From Dimargaris cristalligena (lineage: Eukaryota; Kickxellomycota; Dimargaritomycetes; Dimargaritales; Dimargaritaceae), in assembly GCA_027576995.1 (NCBI GenBank), contig JANBQC010000107.1:1-58881 (forward strand): a DNA stretch of 58,881 bases, written 5' to 3'. The notes beneath the pieces are model-generated. The model was not told where the DNA came from. It made no database searches and saw only the letters and a list, made by a program, of their open reading frames with translations. Shown in pieces: positions 1-12,566 of this stretch. The stretch's first letter is position 1, and every line of letters begins with the position of its first letter. The translations under genes and the position numbers were made by a program.

Positions 1-335
1 TTTTTCCCACTAGACTGAGACTGCTCCAGTTGGCCCTAATAAGGTTATCAGGCTATATTACCTTGTGGTATTAATTGTGACCACAACAGGCCATTGGCTG
101 TGTATAAAAATGGTCTAGTTGATGTCAGTTTCTTAGTGTCTAAAGTGCTCCTCTTCCCAGCCATACATAATCTATTACGCCCATTGATGGTCGTTTAACG
201 CCCTATCTTATTGGACGAGTCACCCACCCCTTACGCACCCCCTCACATTGCCCCATTCCATTGACTCACACTCAAACTGCTTGAATTCCCTTTCCTCCGC
301 TTATAAACTATTTATTCGATTCTTATTCATCCACC

Positions 336-2378
336 ATGACCAACGGTAAACTTCGCATTCTCTGTCTGCACGGCCATGTCCAGAGCGGACCCGTCTTCCG
401 AGCCAAAACGGGTTCCCTTCGCAAGGGTCTTAAGCAGGTCGCCGAGTTCGGTAAGGCATATATGAATTACTTACCCATTGGCTCTGCTCACCGACTTCAT
501 CCTGCAACCAGTCTTTTTTTTTATTAGCAAGCCCAACCTGCTGAGTTAAGCCGGGCCGGTTTTTTTATTCAAAGGTATTTTTGTGAAGAAGAATAAGAAG
601 TGTCCCCCAAAAACCCGGGGACCTTCTGTCCTGCCTTATTAAGAGGAGTTTGCCCGATTATTAGTAGTATAGAGGGGGGTTGTTTACCAAAAATAAGGAC
701 TACATATGCGACGATTAATCGCTATCCCTTCGGAGCTGTTTCTAATGGACGTACCCACACTCTCCCTATTTATTAATCCCTATAGAGTATATTTCCTCAC
801 CGCTTCCCGTGGAGTTGTCCCATGCGTCCCCCTCGGACGAGCCCAGGGACAATGCCAGCGATGGGGCTGTTAAAGGTGAGTATTATACGAGAAGCTAATT
901 CTCGATTTGTAAAGTCATAAAAAACCTAGCTGATAACATCCATACCGCATATCCTACTGTAGAATATGTATAATGGCTACAACGTGGAATGCTCCATTGA
1001 TTTTAATTCGGAATTATCGATATAATATGATTCATGCCGCCTACTTACTTGCGAATCGCCACTAATATATATATATATATTATGTTGAACATCACGACAT
1101 GAATGGCCTTTCGTTTGCCAGAGGAACCTAAGTTGGGCTGGTTTCGGGTTACGAATGATGCCTCTGGCCATCGTCTACACGACCTTCAAAAGTGTCTAGA
1201 TACGATCAAGCATGCCCTAGAAACTATGGTAAGTTCCTTCATTTTCCGATGATTATTATGGACTAGCGTCCCAATATGCTTAGGGTGCTTCCTTAATACT
1301 GCGTAACCAGGCCCTATATGGAGCCACGACCGGGTCTCATGCTTTATTTTGGGACGTTGACATCATTTGAATTTCAACCATACAGGGACCTTTCGACGGC
1401 ATTCTCGGCTTTTCGCAAGGTTAGTTTCCCGGTCCAGCTATTAATCCATATATGAATTGCTTTACAGTTATGTGTATAGCTAACTAAGGGGTAAAAATGT
1501 TACCAGTTGATGTCAGTCGAGGTGGTCCACGACCGTGATACTAACCAATTTCGACTTTTTTTTTTACTTTCGGGGGTTACGACGTGGCTTATTACCTACC
1601 TACTCGTATCCCCGTATACTAGGCGCTGCAATCGTCGCCATTGTGCTGCTTATTATAGCCGATCAAAAAAAAACCGCCCTCAAGGGAGTGGCCCCGTCGA
1701 GCGACTTCCACTTCCAGGTTTCCGACCCCAGCCTACTCCCCCGTTTCGTTATCTTATATGGTGGATTTCAGGTTAACGTTAAGGAACTCGCCCAACTGTA
1801 CCAACCTGAGGCGGTTGAGATCCCCTCTCTACATGTTATTGGTCAAAGTGATGTGATTATTGCTCCAGGTAGGCGGCAATGAGAGCCCAAATCCCGGATT
1901 ACTGGAATGTCTTTTCCGCCCCCCGCTCTATTCTCGGCCACAGGCGCCATATCCGTGTCGTTTTACACATTCTTCTCGGCGGTATAGTTATTTACCGACC
2001 TAATTGATGGTACGAGACCTGTATTTACCGTTGTTATGAAGCAATAACCCAGTCTCACCATACCATATTGTCTATATTAACTTTGTGATTTTATGTTTAG
2101 AACGGAGTGAAAATCTCAGTCATGCATTCAAGAACCCGGAGCTGTTGTACCATCCGGGAGGGTAAGCTCGCCACCTATTTTATTTACATATTATATTTAG
2201 ACTGGATATAGCGCCCAGGCGAAGTTCACTGAAGGTGTGCGTGTAACTAACTACTAATCCCCATATTTATGGTTTCTATTTGACACTTATTAGACATTTC
2301 GTCCCTGCATCGCCGGCCCAGGTGAAACCTCTAACTGCTTTTCTCCAGAGTTTCATCCGCGTACCTTCTCCTCTTTAG
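336..2378 (+). CDS. FSH1-family serine hydrolase (OVCA2-like), six or more exons, exon 2 unresolved
   Basis: Alpha/beta hydrolase of the FSH1/OVCA2 family, predicted soluble esterase. Exons seen: 336-450, part of about 740-875, 1122-1228, 1386-1419, 1623-1868, 2101-2161 and 2294-2378. Phases agree at every junction from 875 onward. Exon 1 encodes the family start (ILCLHGHVQSG, then FRAKTG). The nucleophile elbow GFSQG is split between the exons ending at 1419 and starting at 1623. The acid is likely the Asp in IGQSD, and the base is the His in HPGGHF, where the Gly-Gly is again split by an intron. The protein ends SFIRVPSPL. Exon 2 is the problem: the part reading ELFLMD and the part reading PLPVELSHASPSDEP lie in different frames. 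The only acceptor giving good sense before ELFLMD would end in GG rather than AG. The gene may use unusual splicing, contain an error, or be decaying. Family assignment is firm; intactness is not. Confidence 0.8.
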
Positions 2379-5300
2379 ATGACGTAGTAATGGTTTGGCA
2401 AGGGCGATAGTAAATACCCTCCCCTCCCCCGTACTCCCTGTAGCTAGAGGTCTGCCTGGGCGACATCTACAATCCGAAAATCGTGTAAATAAATTCTCAT
2501 TTTGGGGACAACGAAGGTGGGATAGTTGATCGATATGTGTGTCCCTTAACTGTCCATGCCCACAATTGGTGGTTAAGCAAGCCCGCGCGCGCCCCTTCCC
2601 ATCTCACCCTCTTTTTTTTTTGTGGATTTTCCTATTCGTTAATGATTCATTGTGTGGCTGTCTTTTGTAATGCCTCTAGTAATGAATGCAATGGGAGTTA
2701 TAAAAGTAAGCGGTGGAGGTGATGTGCACTTGCTGACATACCCCATGTCCCGTTCACTCGTTTCTACGTCCTACGTTCTCCTCCTCCCCATTAAATTTAC
2801 CTTCAAGAACACACCACTATTTACATTATAATGGGCTTTTCCTTGATGAGCAGTACTGACAAAGAAATGTTGTAAAGGTGACAATTAAGTGATTTTCGAG
2901 GAGATTAGTAAAACAATGGAATTTTTAATTTCGGATATATTAAAAAGCGATAAATGCAATGAGGGCGGTTATGCTTTCGCCGTTTCGGTGGCCCTAATGG
3001 CGATCTTTTCTAGTATTGAACAGGCGCTGGTTATTAATATGGCGCTGATCAGACCATGAACTACCATTGGCCATCTATTAGTGTAATACGAATAATAGCG
3101 GGGGTACATTTCATAGAAAATAGATGATTAAACCCATCCACCAATGTGTATATACCTGATAGCCTAATGGCCGAATCCGTGAGCAAGCCCTAGCTAGGGT
3201 AAAGCGAAGATAATTCAGAGTAGCGGTCGAGAAAAAGTAGTTTTAGAGATATTAAAAAGCGACATATCCACTAGGGTGTGGGGAATGCCGTGGCGGCTGA
3301 CCAGTTCCGATAGTATCCCACCACAGGCGCACCCTGGCCTATATATTCGCTTTACTAGGACTTTTTATGTCTAATGTCCCACCAGGGGGCAAATAATAAT
3401 GGATCTCCTCCACCTTCCTTTATTACTCTATTTTTACACCTTCGGATGGACATGCTTATATAAATTGATTATAATCTGATGGACACTATAGATCCTCATA
3501 TCCACCATTGTTCGGCTACGACGACTAATTAGAGGGGCTGGCTACCTTTACAAAAAGACCGTATATATGAATCGCCCCTCTCTTCTCTGTGACCTTATAC
3601 AATTCAGGGATATGGGAGCCATTCAACAGATCTGCTGAAGGGACGGAATAGAATACAAATGGGCGAGTTGGGAGGGGGCATTCTTTGCAGCCGGATAAAT
3701 TAAAATTAATGTGTAACAGACAATACGACAGGTATGGATCCGCCACTGATTAACTCGGCTCGCTTGACTGGTTGTGTCATTTTAATACGTACATCCCTAT
3801 TTTTAAGGGTTATTAAAGACTGGTAGGGAGAGTATACGTGAAGATTGGTTTTATATAATTTGGGTGCGTTTTTTCTTCTGTGGTTAAACTTTATGTCAAG
3901 TAATTCAGCTATATAATGGGATGCGATCCTTTAATATAGCCGGATATTGCCTAGTGGTAATGCTGGTTGGCTGAAAACCTATGGGGCAATAATAAGACAG
4001 CATTAACCAGCCTAGCCTGAATGAACGGTTTTGTCTGACTTCGGTACCCATTAAATAGCCACGGACTACCGATAGCATTTACCTTGACCCATAGTTAACC
4101 TACACGGCCAATAAATACCCCATCGCACCTAGTAGTATTATGAAATGGCTGTGCTATATGAATTTAGGGAATACGGACTTTTCTCTAACATCTGCACGCC
4201 AACTCCTATATCTAACATGTCTGATTCGACCAACAATACCAAAAAGATTGGGTTATATATTCTAATGGATAGAGGTACGAGTAATGAGATTAGTGATGGA
4301 ATTAAGGTCAGCCCCAATAACCGGAGCATAAATTTGGGTAGTAGTGGTTCGAGATACAGTTCCGGATACTAGAATGGGAGTAGCTCTAACAAAATATTGA
4401 TTCAAAACCGGCATATTTCTATAAACACCCATTCCGCCCATCGGTATACGTTGCAAAAAAGGTTACTGGGATCCCAGTTCGGCCCGTAGATGGCATGGTT
4501 TTAATGAGATATCCGTCCTCTCCATTTAGTTTAATAAAACTCCCACATTGGTCTTAAGCATAATAACCATTGCTAACGTAAATGGAGGGGACAGGCATAT
4601 GGAAAAGTACGGGCGCCACCTCGGTTGGACAGGCACGTTGTTCCAACGAAGGGTATATACGTATTTATATATTCCGAATCTTCGCATTATGTAAAAGATT
4701 TGACGCGGCTAGAGTCGTACTCTTTAGTAAGGTGGCATATTAACAATGTAGTTACTGTACTAGAGTGAAGCGAAGCGATGGTAATGGCTTGCTATCGATA
4801 TGGCGCTGTACTAGTCTTTATATATATATATATATATGTATAGTGTAATTCACTTGTGGGGAGGTTTGGGCATTTAGGGTAAACGGTGGACCACGCGACC
4901 TTTTCAGGCCCATTGGGTTACTAAAAGGGTGTCAAATTGCTTTAAACTTACACATCCTCGGCTGTATAGTTTCATCAATAAAAGGTCCCGCTGGGAATAT
5001 CCAATCCAGTTAGCCCCATGGGGTACTCAATCTATACTGCTGAATAAGTCAATACATAAATTTCTAACAGGAGCATTCATGTTATAATAGCCTAGTTGAT
5101 CATAGTCACTTTAGTTGTATTACTTATGATCCTAATAACGTAGACGTACGTCACCCCCACTATCCAACCGTCTTTGGTGTACTCTGTAATATGTACTGTA
5201 TTTTACCTGACCAGGACAGCCTGGCCAGCACGGAATCCGGTGGGTCTCGGCCGAAACAAGAAAGTGCCTTAAAGCGTCTGAAATGGACTCACTCTGATGC

Positions 5301-8300
5301 CACTTACACTATGTGTGAGGTGTCTGTATTCTACCGGATTTGCTTATTGGGGTGCACCCCTGGATAATGGTGTTCGATCCGGGCAACCAAACTAAACTGA
5401 CTTGGTTTGGCCACATTACATCCCCAGCTATCCACCCCCTCCCTCTCCACTTCAGAAGTGCTCAGCTGGTTTTTCCAAAGTGACAATACACTGGAATGTA
5501 AAGTACTGCCTCTATTTTCAACCCTTCCGGCATAATTATGTATGCGAGTCTGACAGCGGACATTGACGGTAGGTTGAATCAGCATAATAATGTAATCACA
5601 GGGACACTATATATGTATTATGGTTAAGAACTATGATGGTGATATGGAATGTGAGCTTAGACCAACCAATTAACAGTAAATAGCTAAGGCCACCCGGCCG
5701 AAGGAGTTATACGCCCTGTCAGGTCGTCCAGCTGAGAGAAAGTTGGGGTGGGGACTCTTGAACCGAAGTACATGGTTAATTAATCGGTATGGTCCGGTAA
5801 AAGAGAGGATGCCCTCCCCATTCCCAGCCGATCGGGTGAGACGGCCGAATATATTCAATCAGGTTCTTTTGTAGGATGGATACTGTCATTTTTTTAATAT
5901 ACATAAAAATCGGACAATGCATATGGCGGCGATGTTTACCTCAAATTTGCATATAGTAGCAATATTGTGAGGTCAATTGACGGGCTGTAATTAATCTAGA
6001 ATGCCTTGCGAGTTGGTGAATAGAGGAGGAGGGCGTGCGTAATACTACGCATTATGAACTACCTGGTAGATCTATTTTATGGGGGTATTGCCTAACCCAT
6101 TCACCATCACTGGGCCAAACAGAAAAGTCGGGTGGAAGAGAATGGCGGAGACTGGTGCAAAACCATCAATACAGTCGGTTCGGGTAATAGATGATTGTTG
6201 CCACTCATTATTAAATATATCTCATTGGCATAGTTGACCTAGCCAGTCGGATTTTAATATGGTAGAAATGCCGCTAACTGAAGCTACCCGCGACTTATAA
6301 CAACAAACCCGACTGGTAGACCTTGTCTGGCTGGGTCCTTCTAGAGTGGCACGGAGGGGGGGGGGGGGTACAAATGATTGGAAAGTGTGGGATAAACTGT
6401 GCTGACATTATAGGGGTCAGGCAGGGTGCACAACATACAATGTACCTTCGGTGTGGTTGGTGTTTTTAGGGATTATAGAATAATTGGGCGATAAGGAGGG
6501 TGGAAGGTCGAATGGTGTTGACCGGCTTTTCATTCACCCCCCCCCGAACCAGGTAGAAGATAGTCTGTATATTTATCCCACACTCTCTTCTTAATTTACA
6601 TAAGTTCACCAATGGGTTGGGATCCATGATCGTATCCAACGTAATTCCCCCTGTTTACACCTTTTGAGTTCATTGATTGATAGTATAAGAGCAATACGAT
6701 CTACCTGGCATAGAAAGGCCCCAGCGATGCGGAGTGGTCAGCGGGGAAAGGTGGGTCGCACTCTTCTCTCGTTCGACTACAACTACTGCCCTATCCCCAT
6801 CCCCAGGCCCCCTAAAGCATGCACACGCGCTATTTTCCCAGAGGTACATTTTGGTATAGGATCGGATATATATATATATATATACAATTAAAGAGATAGG
6901 TGATTATTAAACCAAACCACACCCGTCACATGGGCCTGGAGAGCAGCCATTGGTTCGGGTGAACCCGTATCGCGAAACCATCTAAAGAACTGGTCAATCA
7001 AAGGACACCGGATACGGAGCAAATACGAAGGGAAAGAGAGAGGGAGAGGAATCCAGCTGTTCCCCACTTATCTTTCTCTCTCCCTTTCCCCTTGATACAG
7101 ATCGCCATACCCCAGCATCACTCCACTCTTCATTTACCAGCTAGACGTGCCAACCTGACCTTGGGGACTGGATAATAGATAATATCGATTTCCATTTTGG
7201 GGGCGATGGAACAGGTGTGCATAGATTCTTCTCTGCATATGTCCTTGTTGGGGGGTCAGGAGTGAAATCCCCAATCGGGCCGAATCTATGGATGTATTAG
7301 ACAATACCCCTTACCGCGGCTGTTACTCTTGGAGTGCACAAACCATTCCCCATGGCGGCGGTCGATGAATAACTGAAGAAAGGGGTGGTGTGTCTGCTAG
7401 ACATAAGCCAGAGACACCAACGGCCCAAGTCAAACGAAGCCGACCATAGCTAAATAGATTAAGAAGTGGGTTGGGCAACTTCCTCCTCCCACAAAGAGTA
7501 GTTGTGATTATGGATCACTCCAAACATGGCGCGATAAGAATCCCGTATCCAATGACAATGGGAACGCGAATGGACTGTGGAGCCAAACTGGTTACCTAAG
7601 GGGCTATAATCCATATGACCACCTGTATAATGTTTGAGGGCGGAGCCCACCCATCCATTTTCACCTGGTGGCGTGCTGCTGTCCTGAGTGTCAATTTGGG
7701 TTTAATCGGCCATATCGGGCTGACCCAAGAGAAGCCATACCAAAGCAACCAGCTCAGCGACCAGGATTAGCACTTATGGGTGGGGAAGTCCGATTATATT
7801 TCCCCCCCCCCTTACCTATATACCACCCGACCGGCCATGTTTAATGTGGATGGACACGCCTCGGTTTTCGCGGATTTCACACTCCCCCGCCGGCTAGGAG
7901 AGAGAGAGAGCCAATTCATGCAAGTCGTTCCAGCGTGATGCAGTCCGTCTGAGCGGGCAACCCATAGCTGTGGGTATATAACGAACCTTCTCTTGGATAA
8001 TAGGGGGGATAAAAGAAGAATAAGATTACAATAGGGCGGAACGGGTAAGACAATAGAACGGCAATGCAGTATGTGTTTCTAATGAGAAGGGTGGGGTTAA
8101 AAATAGTTAGATGGCTGTGTAACAATCGGGAGGAAGTTCCACGCCAAGGAATGATACATATAGGCGAGAAAGCCGGAACAACCCTACCAAACTGGGGCGA
8201 ACAACTTATTCATAGCCCACCTGAGAACCGCATTCATCCACCGATTTATTCATGCTGGACACACCAGAGGTTGTATATGTATTTAAAGCCCACCAGGCAG

Positions 8301-10458
8301 ATAAAGGCGAGATGGTCGGCGCAAATAGCAGGTGGGCGGGTTTTCAGGGCGGATACACACGCCCATAACCATACAACAATATAGTGAAAGAAGGGGGGGT
8401 GTTTGTATGCATGTATGCATACATACATCACAGTCAAGCTATTTCCCACCTCATCCAGGGCCCCTATCTCGGTTATCATCTTTTGGTTATCGCCTTCATC
8501 CGATTGGCTAACCATCCGAACCGGGCAAAGGCACGTTCTCCTCTCTCTCACTTCCGTCCATTTACCCTTACTACTCGATGTTTCTATTTTGGGCGGTGGA
8601 ACCAGATGGCCCACTATCGCTGTTTAAACACCTTCAGCTCCTTCTGTGTGTGTCTCTCTCTCTCTTTCTATATACTCCTTCACGAACCCCCCCCTCCCGT
8701 CCACCCCACCGCCGCTGTAATCGATTAAGCGCCCGTAATTCGAGGCGCCCAATAATTGCGGGTACCTGTCTGTAAAATCTAATTCGTTCGGAGGGAAAGT
8801 AGTAATAATGGCGGTGGTCTTCACTTTCATCATCTTTATCGGCCCCCACTATTCGTTGTGGTGGTGATTGGCTGGGCCCGGCACGTATTAGGTGCGAGAA
8901 GGAAAAGGGGAGGGGGTAAAGAAAGCGGAAAAGGGTGAAAAAGAGGCGGCCGTGGGCCCTCTCTCCCCCCTACTGTGCCCATCATCATGGCTTATCTCCA
9001 TGCTTCATCAGGCCTAATTGGCACTTGTCCTATTTTGTCTCCCCTCATTTTGGGCTACCTGCGCATACAATCCTCCTCCTCCTATCACACATCCCCTTCC
9101 CCTATTATATAATACAGCCCTGGTAATATGCGCATAATTCTCTTCTCTCCCTATTACTTCCGACCACTCAGGGTTGGGTGGAGGCCGCGGGCTATAAAAC
9201 CAACCCCTTTTCCCTGTTGGTCTAGCGTGGTTTATTAACTCGCATTTCCCTGGCCGCACACTCTTTTGATTGTGGTAGATTTGACCTATTATTCATACAC
9301 CCCCCTCTCCAACCCCTAAATTACTGGGCGTTTTCGAGTTGCTACGGACAGATTCCTGAGCTTTCCTTCCGGTAATATCCGCGCGATACACACACTCATT
9401 CACCCTTTTTATCAGCAACATATCCCAAACCCAACCAAACCTATATAGCCGTTGACTCACTTGGTGACAAAACCGAACCGCGTTTCTTTACATTAATAGA
9501 TCTCTAGTCCTTAGATTCCTCCATTTCTTCTACACTACTACCACTCCGCCTTAATTTTTGTGCCACGCCGATCCTGTCCACCTACGAAGCAGCCCCCTCA
9601 TTCCGTCCCCCTTAGTGTCACACACCCAGCCCCTTACGGCGTTAAAGTTCTCTAGCCCAATTTAACGCCGCCTCCAACTGCTTACTTACCTATCTACCTA
9701 TACGATACTAGTATAAACCTGAACCCTCTCACACACCCAGTGTCTTATATACCGTGGTCCTTGACTAGTCTTTACTTTATCAGCCACCCGCCCCCCTCCT
9801 TATCGTTTACATATACGCATATTTATAGTGTCTCACCCGCTCCCCTCTCTCCTCCCTTAATTCCCCCGCCATTGTTTCGGTCATCCGGCTTATCTCCCTA
9901 TCCTTATCAACCCCTATCTATTGTCGCTTGTTCCCGTCCCTTGACTTGACATGGCACTGCGAGTCACTTCAAAGTGCTACTACCTCCAACCCTTGGTCCC
10001 CCTCATACATCACTATTCCGCTTTGACGTCTTTGTCTAAACCTGTCGAACTATAACTCCCTGTTCATTCGACTCTCCCTCGTCTATTGTTCCGAACGTCT
10101 TCAGCCAAACTCTCCACTCTAGGATACACCGAGTCCCACCCCCTATACCTCTTTCTCTCGACCTCCCTTATATCTTGTATTATACCTTAATTCATTTCTG
10201 TCTCCCTCTTGGTCCCTCCATTCGTCGTAGCTACCACCCCCCCCTCTCTCTCTCTCTCTACTCCTTTGTAATTCTACTATTCGTCACGAATTTTGACGGC
10301 CTTTGAACCGGTGCGCTGCTTTTGATAGTTCTACTACTACTGTTCTCTTGTCACACCTACACCCACTGTACTGTGACGTGCTTTATTGGTCAACCGCTCT
10401 ATCACTACCCTTAATCACACCCTTTTTTATTACTCGTCTTATTTATTTTTTTACAGTC
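2379..10458. other. 8 kb stretch without a supported gene
   Basis: Only short open frames occur here, of the size and composition expected by chance, in roughly balanced base composition. It holds short (TA)n runs (about 1068-1081, 4820-4836, 6868-6883), a 13-base G tract at 6356-6368, and a small coding-like frame at 5191-5367 described under findings. From about 9.3 kb to 10.3 kb the plus strand becomes strongly pyrimidine-rich, including a CT run near 10240-10259. This is typical of a fungal promoter and 5' leader and probably belongs to the kinase gene that follows. I see no tRNA, rRNA or transposon coding sequence. Confidence 0.6.
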
Positions 10459-11985
10459 ATGTCGCGTGGTTTTACCCTTTCTAACCCCTCGCCGTGCTCC
10501 TTGTCGGGCTCTGCGGCTGATACGACGTCCAGTGACTCCGCGTCAGAACCCCCTGAACCGATCCCGCCCCGTCGCCTGCGTCGTCGCTTATCCATCGCCG
10601 ACCAGGAGCAAAACTGTATCTGGAAGCACCTTTACGGGGTAATCATGGATTCAGCCGATCAGGCCCAACAGCATGGCCATGAAGCCGATTTTCTGAAATA
10701 CCGCACCATCTCCCATATCTCCGGTAAGGACTACCAGCAAATGGCGCTGCACGCTGCCGCCGCCTCAGCCGGTGCCCACCCTCGATACCACCGGGGTTCG
10801 GATGCGTCCGAGACCTGCAGTGAGGGTACCGAGACGGGCCAGAGTGAAACGTCCGGCTTCGAATCAAACGCTTCAATACACACCCGTCGCAACTCCCCCA
10901 TCATTCACGTGGATGAGGATGATGATATGTACGTGGCTCCCTGCGAGCACCACCCGGCCAAGGGGGAGCGGCGCTATTTGATCAATGACCGTATCCCCAA
11001 AATCTCGACCGATCTGTCCAAGGTCGAATTCGGCATTCGGTCGCATGACTTTACTCCCCTGGCATTTAAAACGGTCCCTGATCGTATGTTGGGCGACCGG
11101 GAGTACCACATCTTGGAACAACTCAAGGCCCTCCCGAACGTGCTCCACCTCGAGGACTCCTTCGTGGACGACTCCGGGAACCGGGTCCTCGTTTTACCCG
11201 TGGTTAAAAAGATCCACGTCTTCCACCGGGACTTGCGGGAAATCCAGCGGATTATCAAACAGCTCCTGACGGCTCTCGTCGGAGTGCACCACAAACACAT
11301 TACCCACCTGGACATTAATCCGGCCAACCTCATGTCCGACGGCAACGATAACCTGGTGCTCATTGATTTTGGGCTGGCCTCGAAGTGTTCCGCTGGACAA
11401 TGCTTACCCTCCTGCGGTACCCCCGGCTTTGTGGCCCCTGAAGTGTTGGCGGGTACCGGCACGGGTCCCAAGGCGGACATGTATAGCGTGGGTGTGGTAT
11501 TGGGGATGATGCTGGAGGACTATTTCCCCTCCGTCGACCTGCGGTATCTGGGTGGGTCAATGGTGCGAACCACCACCACCGACCAAATCGTCTCCCAGCT
11601 GGAGGATATTCTTTCGCTCCGGCCGGAACGCTCGAGTAACTCGTACTTTTCCCCACTTGCCTCCAGTTGGGACTACTCTTCCCATGATATTCCCCATGTC
11701 GGTAGCTCATCGAGCGTGCCCAAAGTCATCTACGACGCTATTGACCTGCTGCGTTCCATGCTCCTGGCCGATCCCGAAGAACGTATCAGTAGTACCGATG
11801 CCCTGAACCACCCATTCATCCAAGCCGGCCCCTCGGAATTCGCCAATACCGATTACTGTACCTACATGAATAAATGGGGCAGCTACTTTTCGGACCAGCT
11901 GCGGGCCCGCACCCCACCTATGGAACCTTACGATTCCTATATGGGTGGAGGAGACTATCTGGATAATTACGTGATTTACTACTAA
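10459..11985 (+). CDS. divergent Ser/Thr protein kinase (508 aa)
   Basis: Single-exon protein kinase. The N-terminal 170 residues or so are low-complexity (Ser/Pro/Arg, then Ser/Thr/Glu-rich with an acidic patch) and probably regulatory. Kinase landmarks follow in order: a lysine in PLAFKTV (VAIK position), a Glu in DREYHIL for helix C, the catalytic loop HLDINPANL, the metal-binding DFG in LIDFGLAS, and the activation-segment end CGTPGFVAPEV. The protein ends after the usual C-lobe helices (LLRSMLLADPEERISSTDALNHPF). The catalytic Asp and Asn are present, but HRD is HLD, and no clear glycine-rich loop is visible. Loop and APE region recall CDC7-type kinases, but assignment below kinase level is uncertain. 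The start chosen is the first in-frame ATG, three bases after a TTTTTTTACAG that may end a 5'-leader intron; upstream frame lacks ATG. Confidence 0.88.
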   Translation: MSRGFTLSNPSPCSLSGSAADTTSSDSASEPPEPIPPRRLRRRLSIADQEQNCIWKHLYGVIMDSADQAQQHGHEADFLKYRTISHISGKDYQQMALHAAAASAGAHPRYHRGSDASETCSEGTETGQSETSGFESNASIHTRRNSPIIHVDEDDDMYVAPCEHHPAKGERRYLINDRIPKISTDLSKVEFGIRSHDFTPLAFKTVPDRMLGDREYHILEQLKALPNVLHLEDSFVDDSGNRVLVLPVVKKIHVFHRDLREIQRIIKQLLTALVGVHHKHITHLDINPANLMSDGNDNLVLIDFGLASKCSAGQCLPSCGTPGFVAPEVLAGTGTGPKADMYSVGVVLGMMLEDYFPSVDLRYLGGSMVRTTTTDQIVSQLEDILSLRPERSSNSYFSPLASSWDYSSHDIPHVGSSSSVPKVIYDAIDLLRSMLLADPEERISSTDALNHPFIQAGPSEFANTDYCTYMNKWGSYFSDQLRARTPPMEPYDSYMGGGDYLDNYVIYY

Positions 11986-12566
11986 TTACTGGAATCTGTG
12001 AATGAAAGAAGCACACCCATATATATATAATGCTTTTGTGAAGTAATGGTGGGGTGAATCCAACTTCACATTTTCCCCCTTCTTCACACCGCCTCCTTGT
12101 ATATGGTATTTCAGATCCAGCTGAATGGTTTTAAAAATCAATATTTTGGTTCTGTGACTTGAGCACTTTTGGTCATTTTATTCACTAATCTGTCCCCGGT
12201 CTATGGCGATTCCTCCCCTTATCCACTATAAAATACTCAATATAATCCCTTGTTATTACTCCCATCTTTTCGGTTCAATCTTTTGGTCGCAATAATGTTA
12301 CTGAGTAAATCAACTTCCCACCTCCATCTACTTTATTTAATACAAGTACTTCAGTATCTTAAAAGGAGAACAATAGATATAATATGCCGGCTTAGTCTAA
12401 ATGCCGCAAACATGGTTAATCCGAATGTTGTCTTAAGAAAATTGTGCTTACTTTATTGATGTGAGAAATACCTTACAACTAAGGGTGTACCATGCGAACC
12501 AAGTGTATCGACGATAGTATTGTCATGTGAAGGGGTGCCAATATATTCCCAAATGGGGCTGGATAA
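11986..12566. other. intergenic 3' region between convergent genes
   Basis: Spacer between the kinase stop and the end of the minus-strand esterase gene, so both genes converge on it. It is AT-rich with a short TA run near 12021-12030. I see no further gene. Confidence 0.5.

Noticed and set aside
3890..3960. AATTCAGCTATATAATGG as a further MITE end
   Set aside because: Only one short end matches; no partner end at 136 bp.
5371..5385. GTTCGATCC string resembling a tRNA B box
   Set aside because: No matching A box or acceptor-stem pairing within tRNA distance; no tRNA could be folded here or elsewhere in the window.
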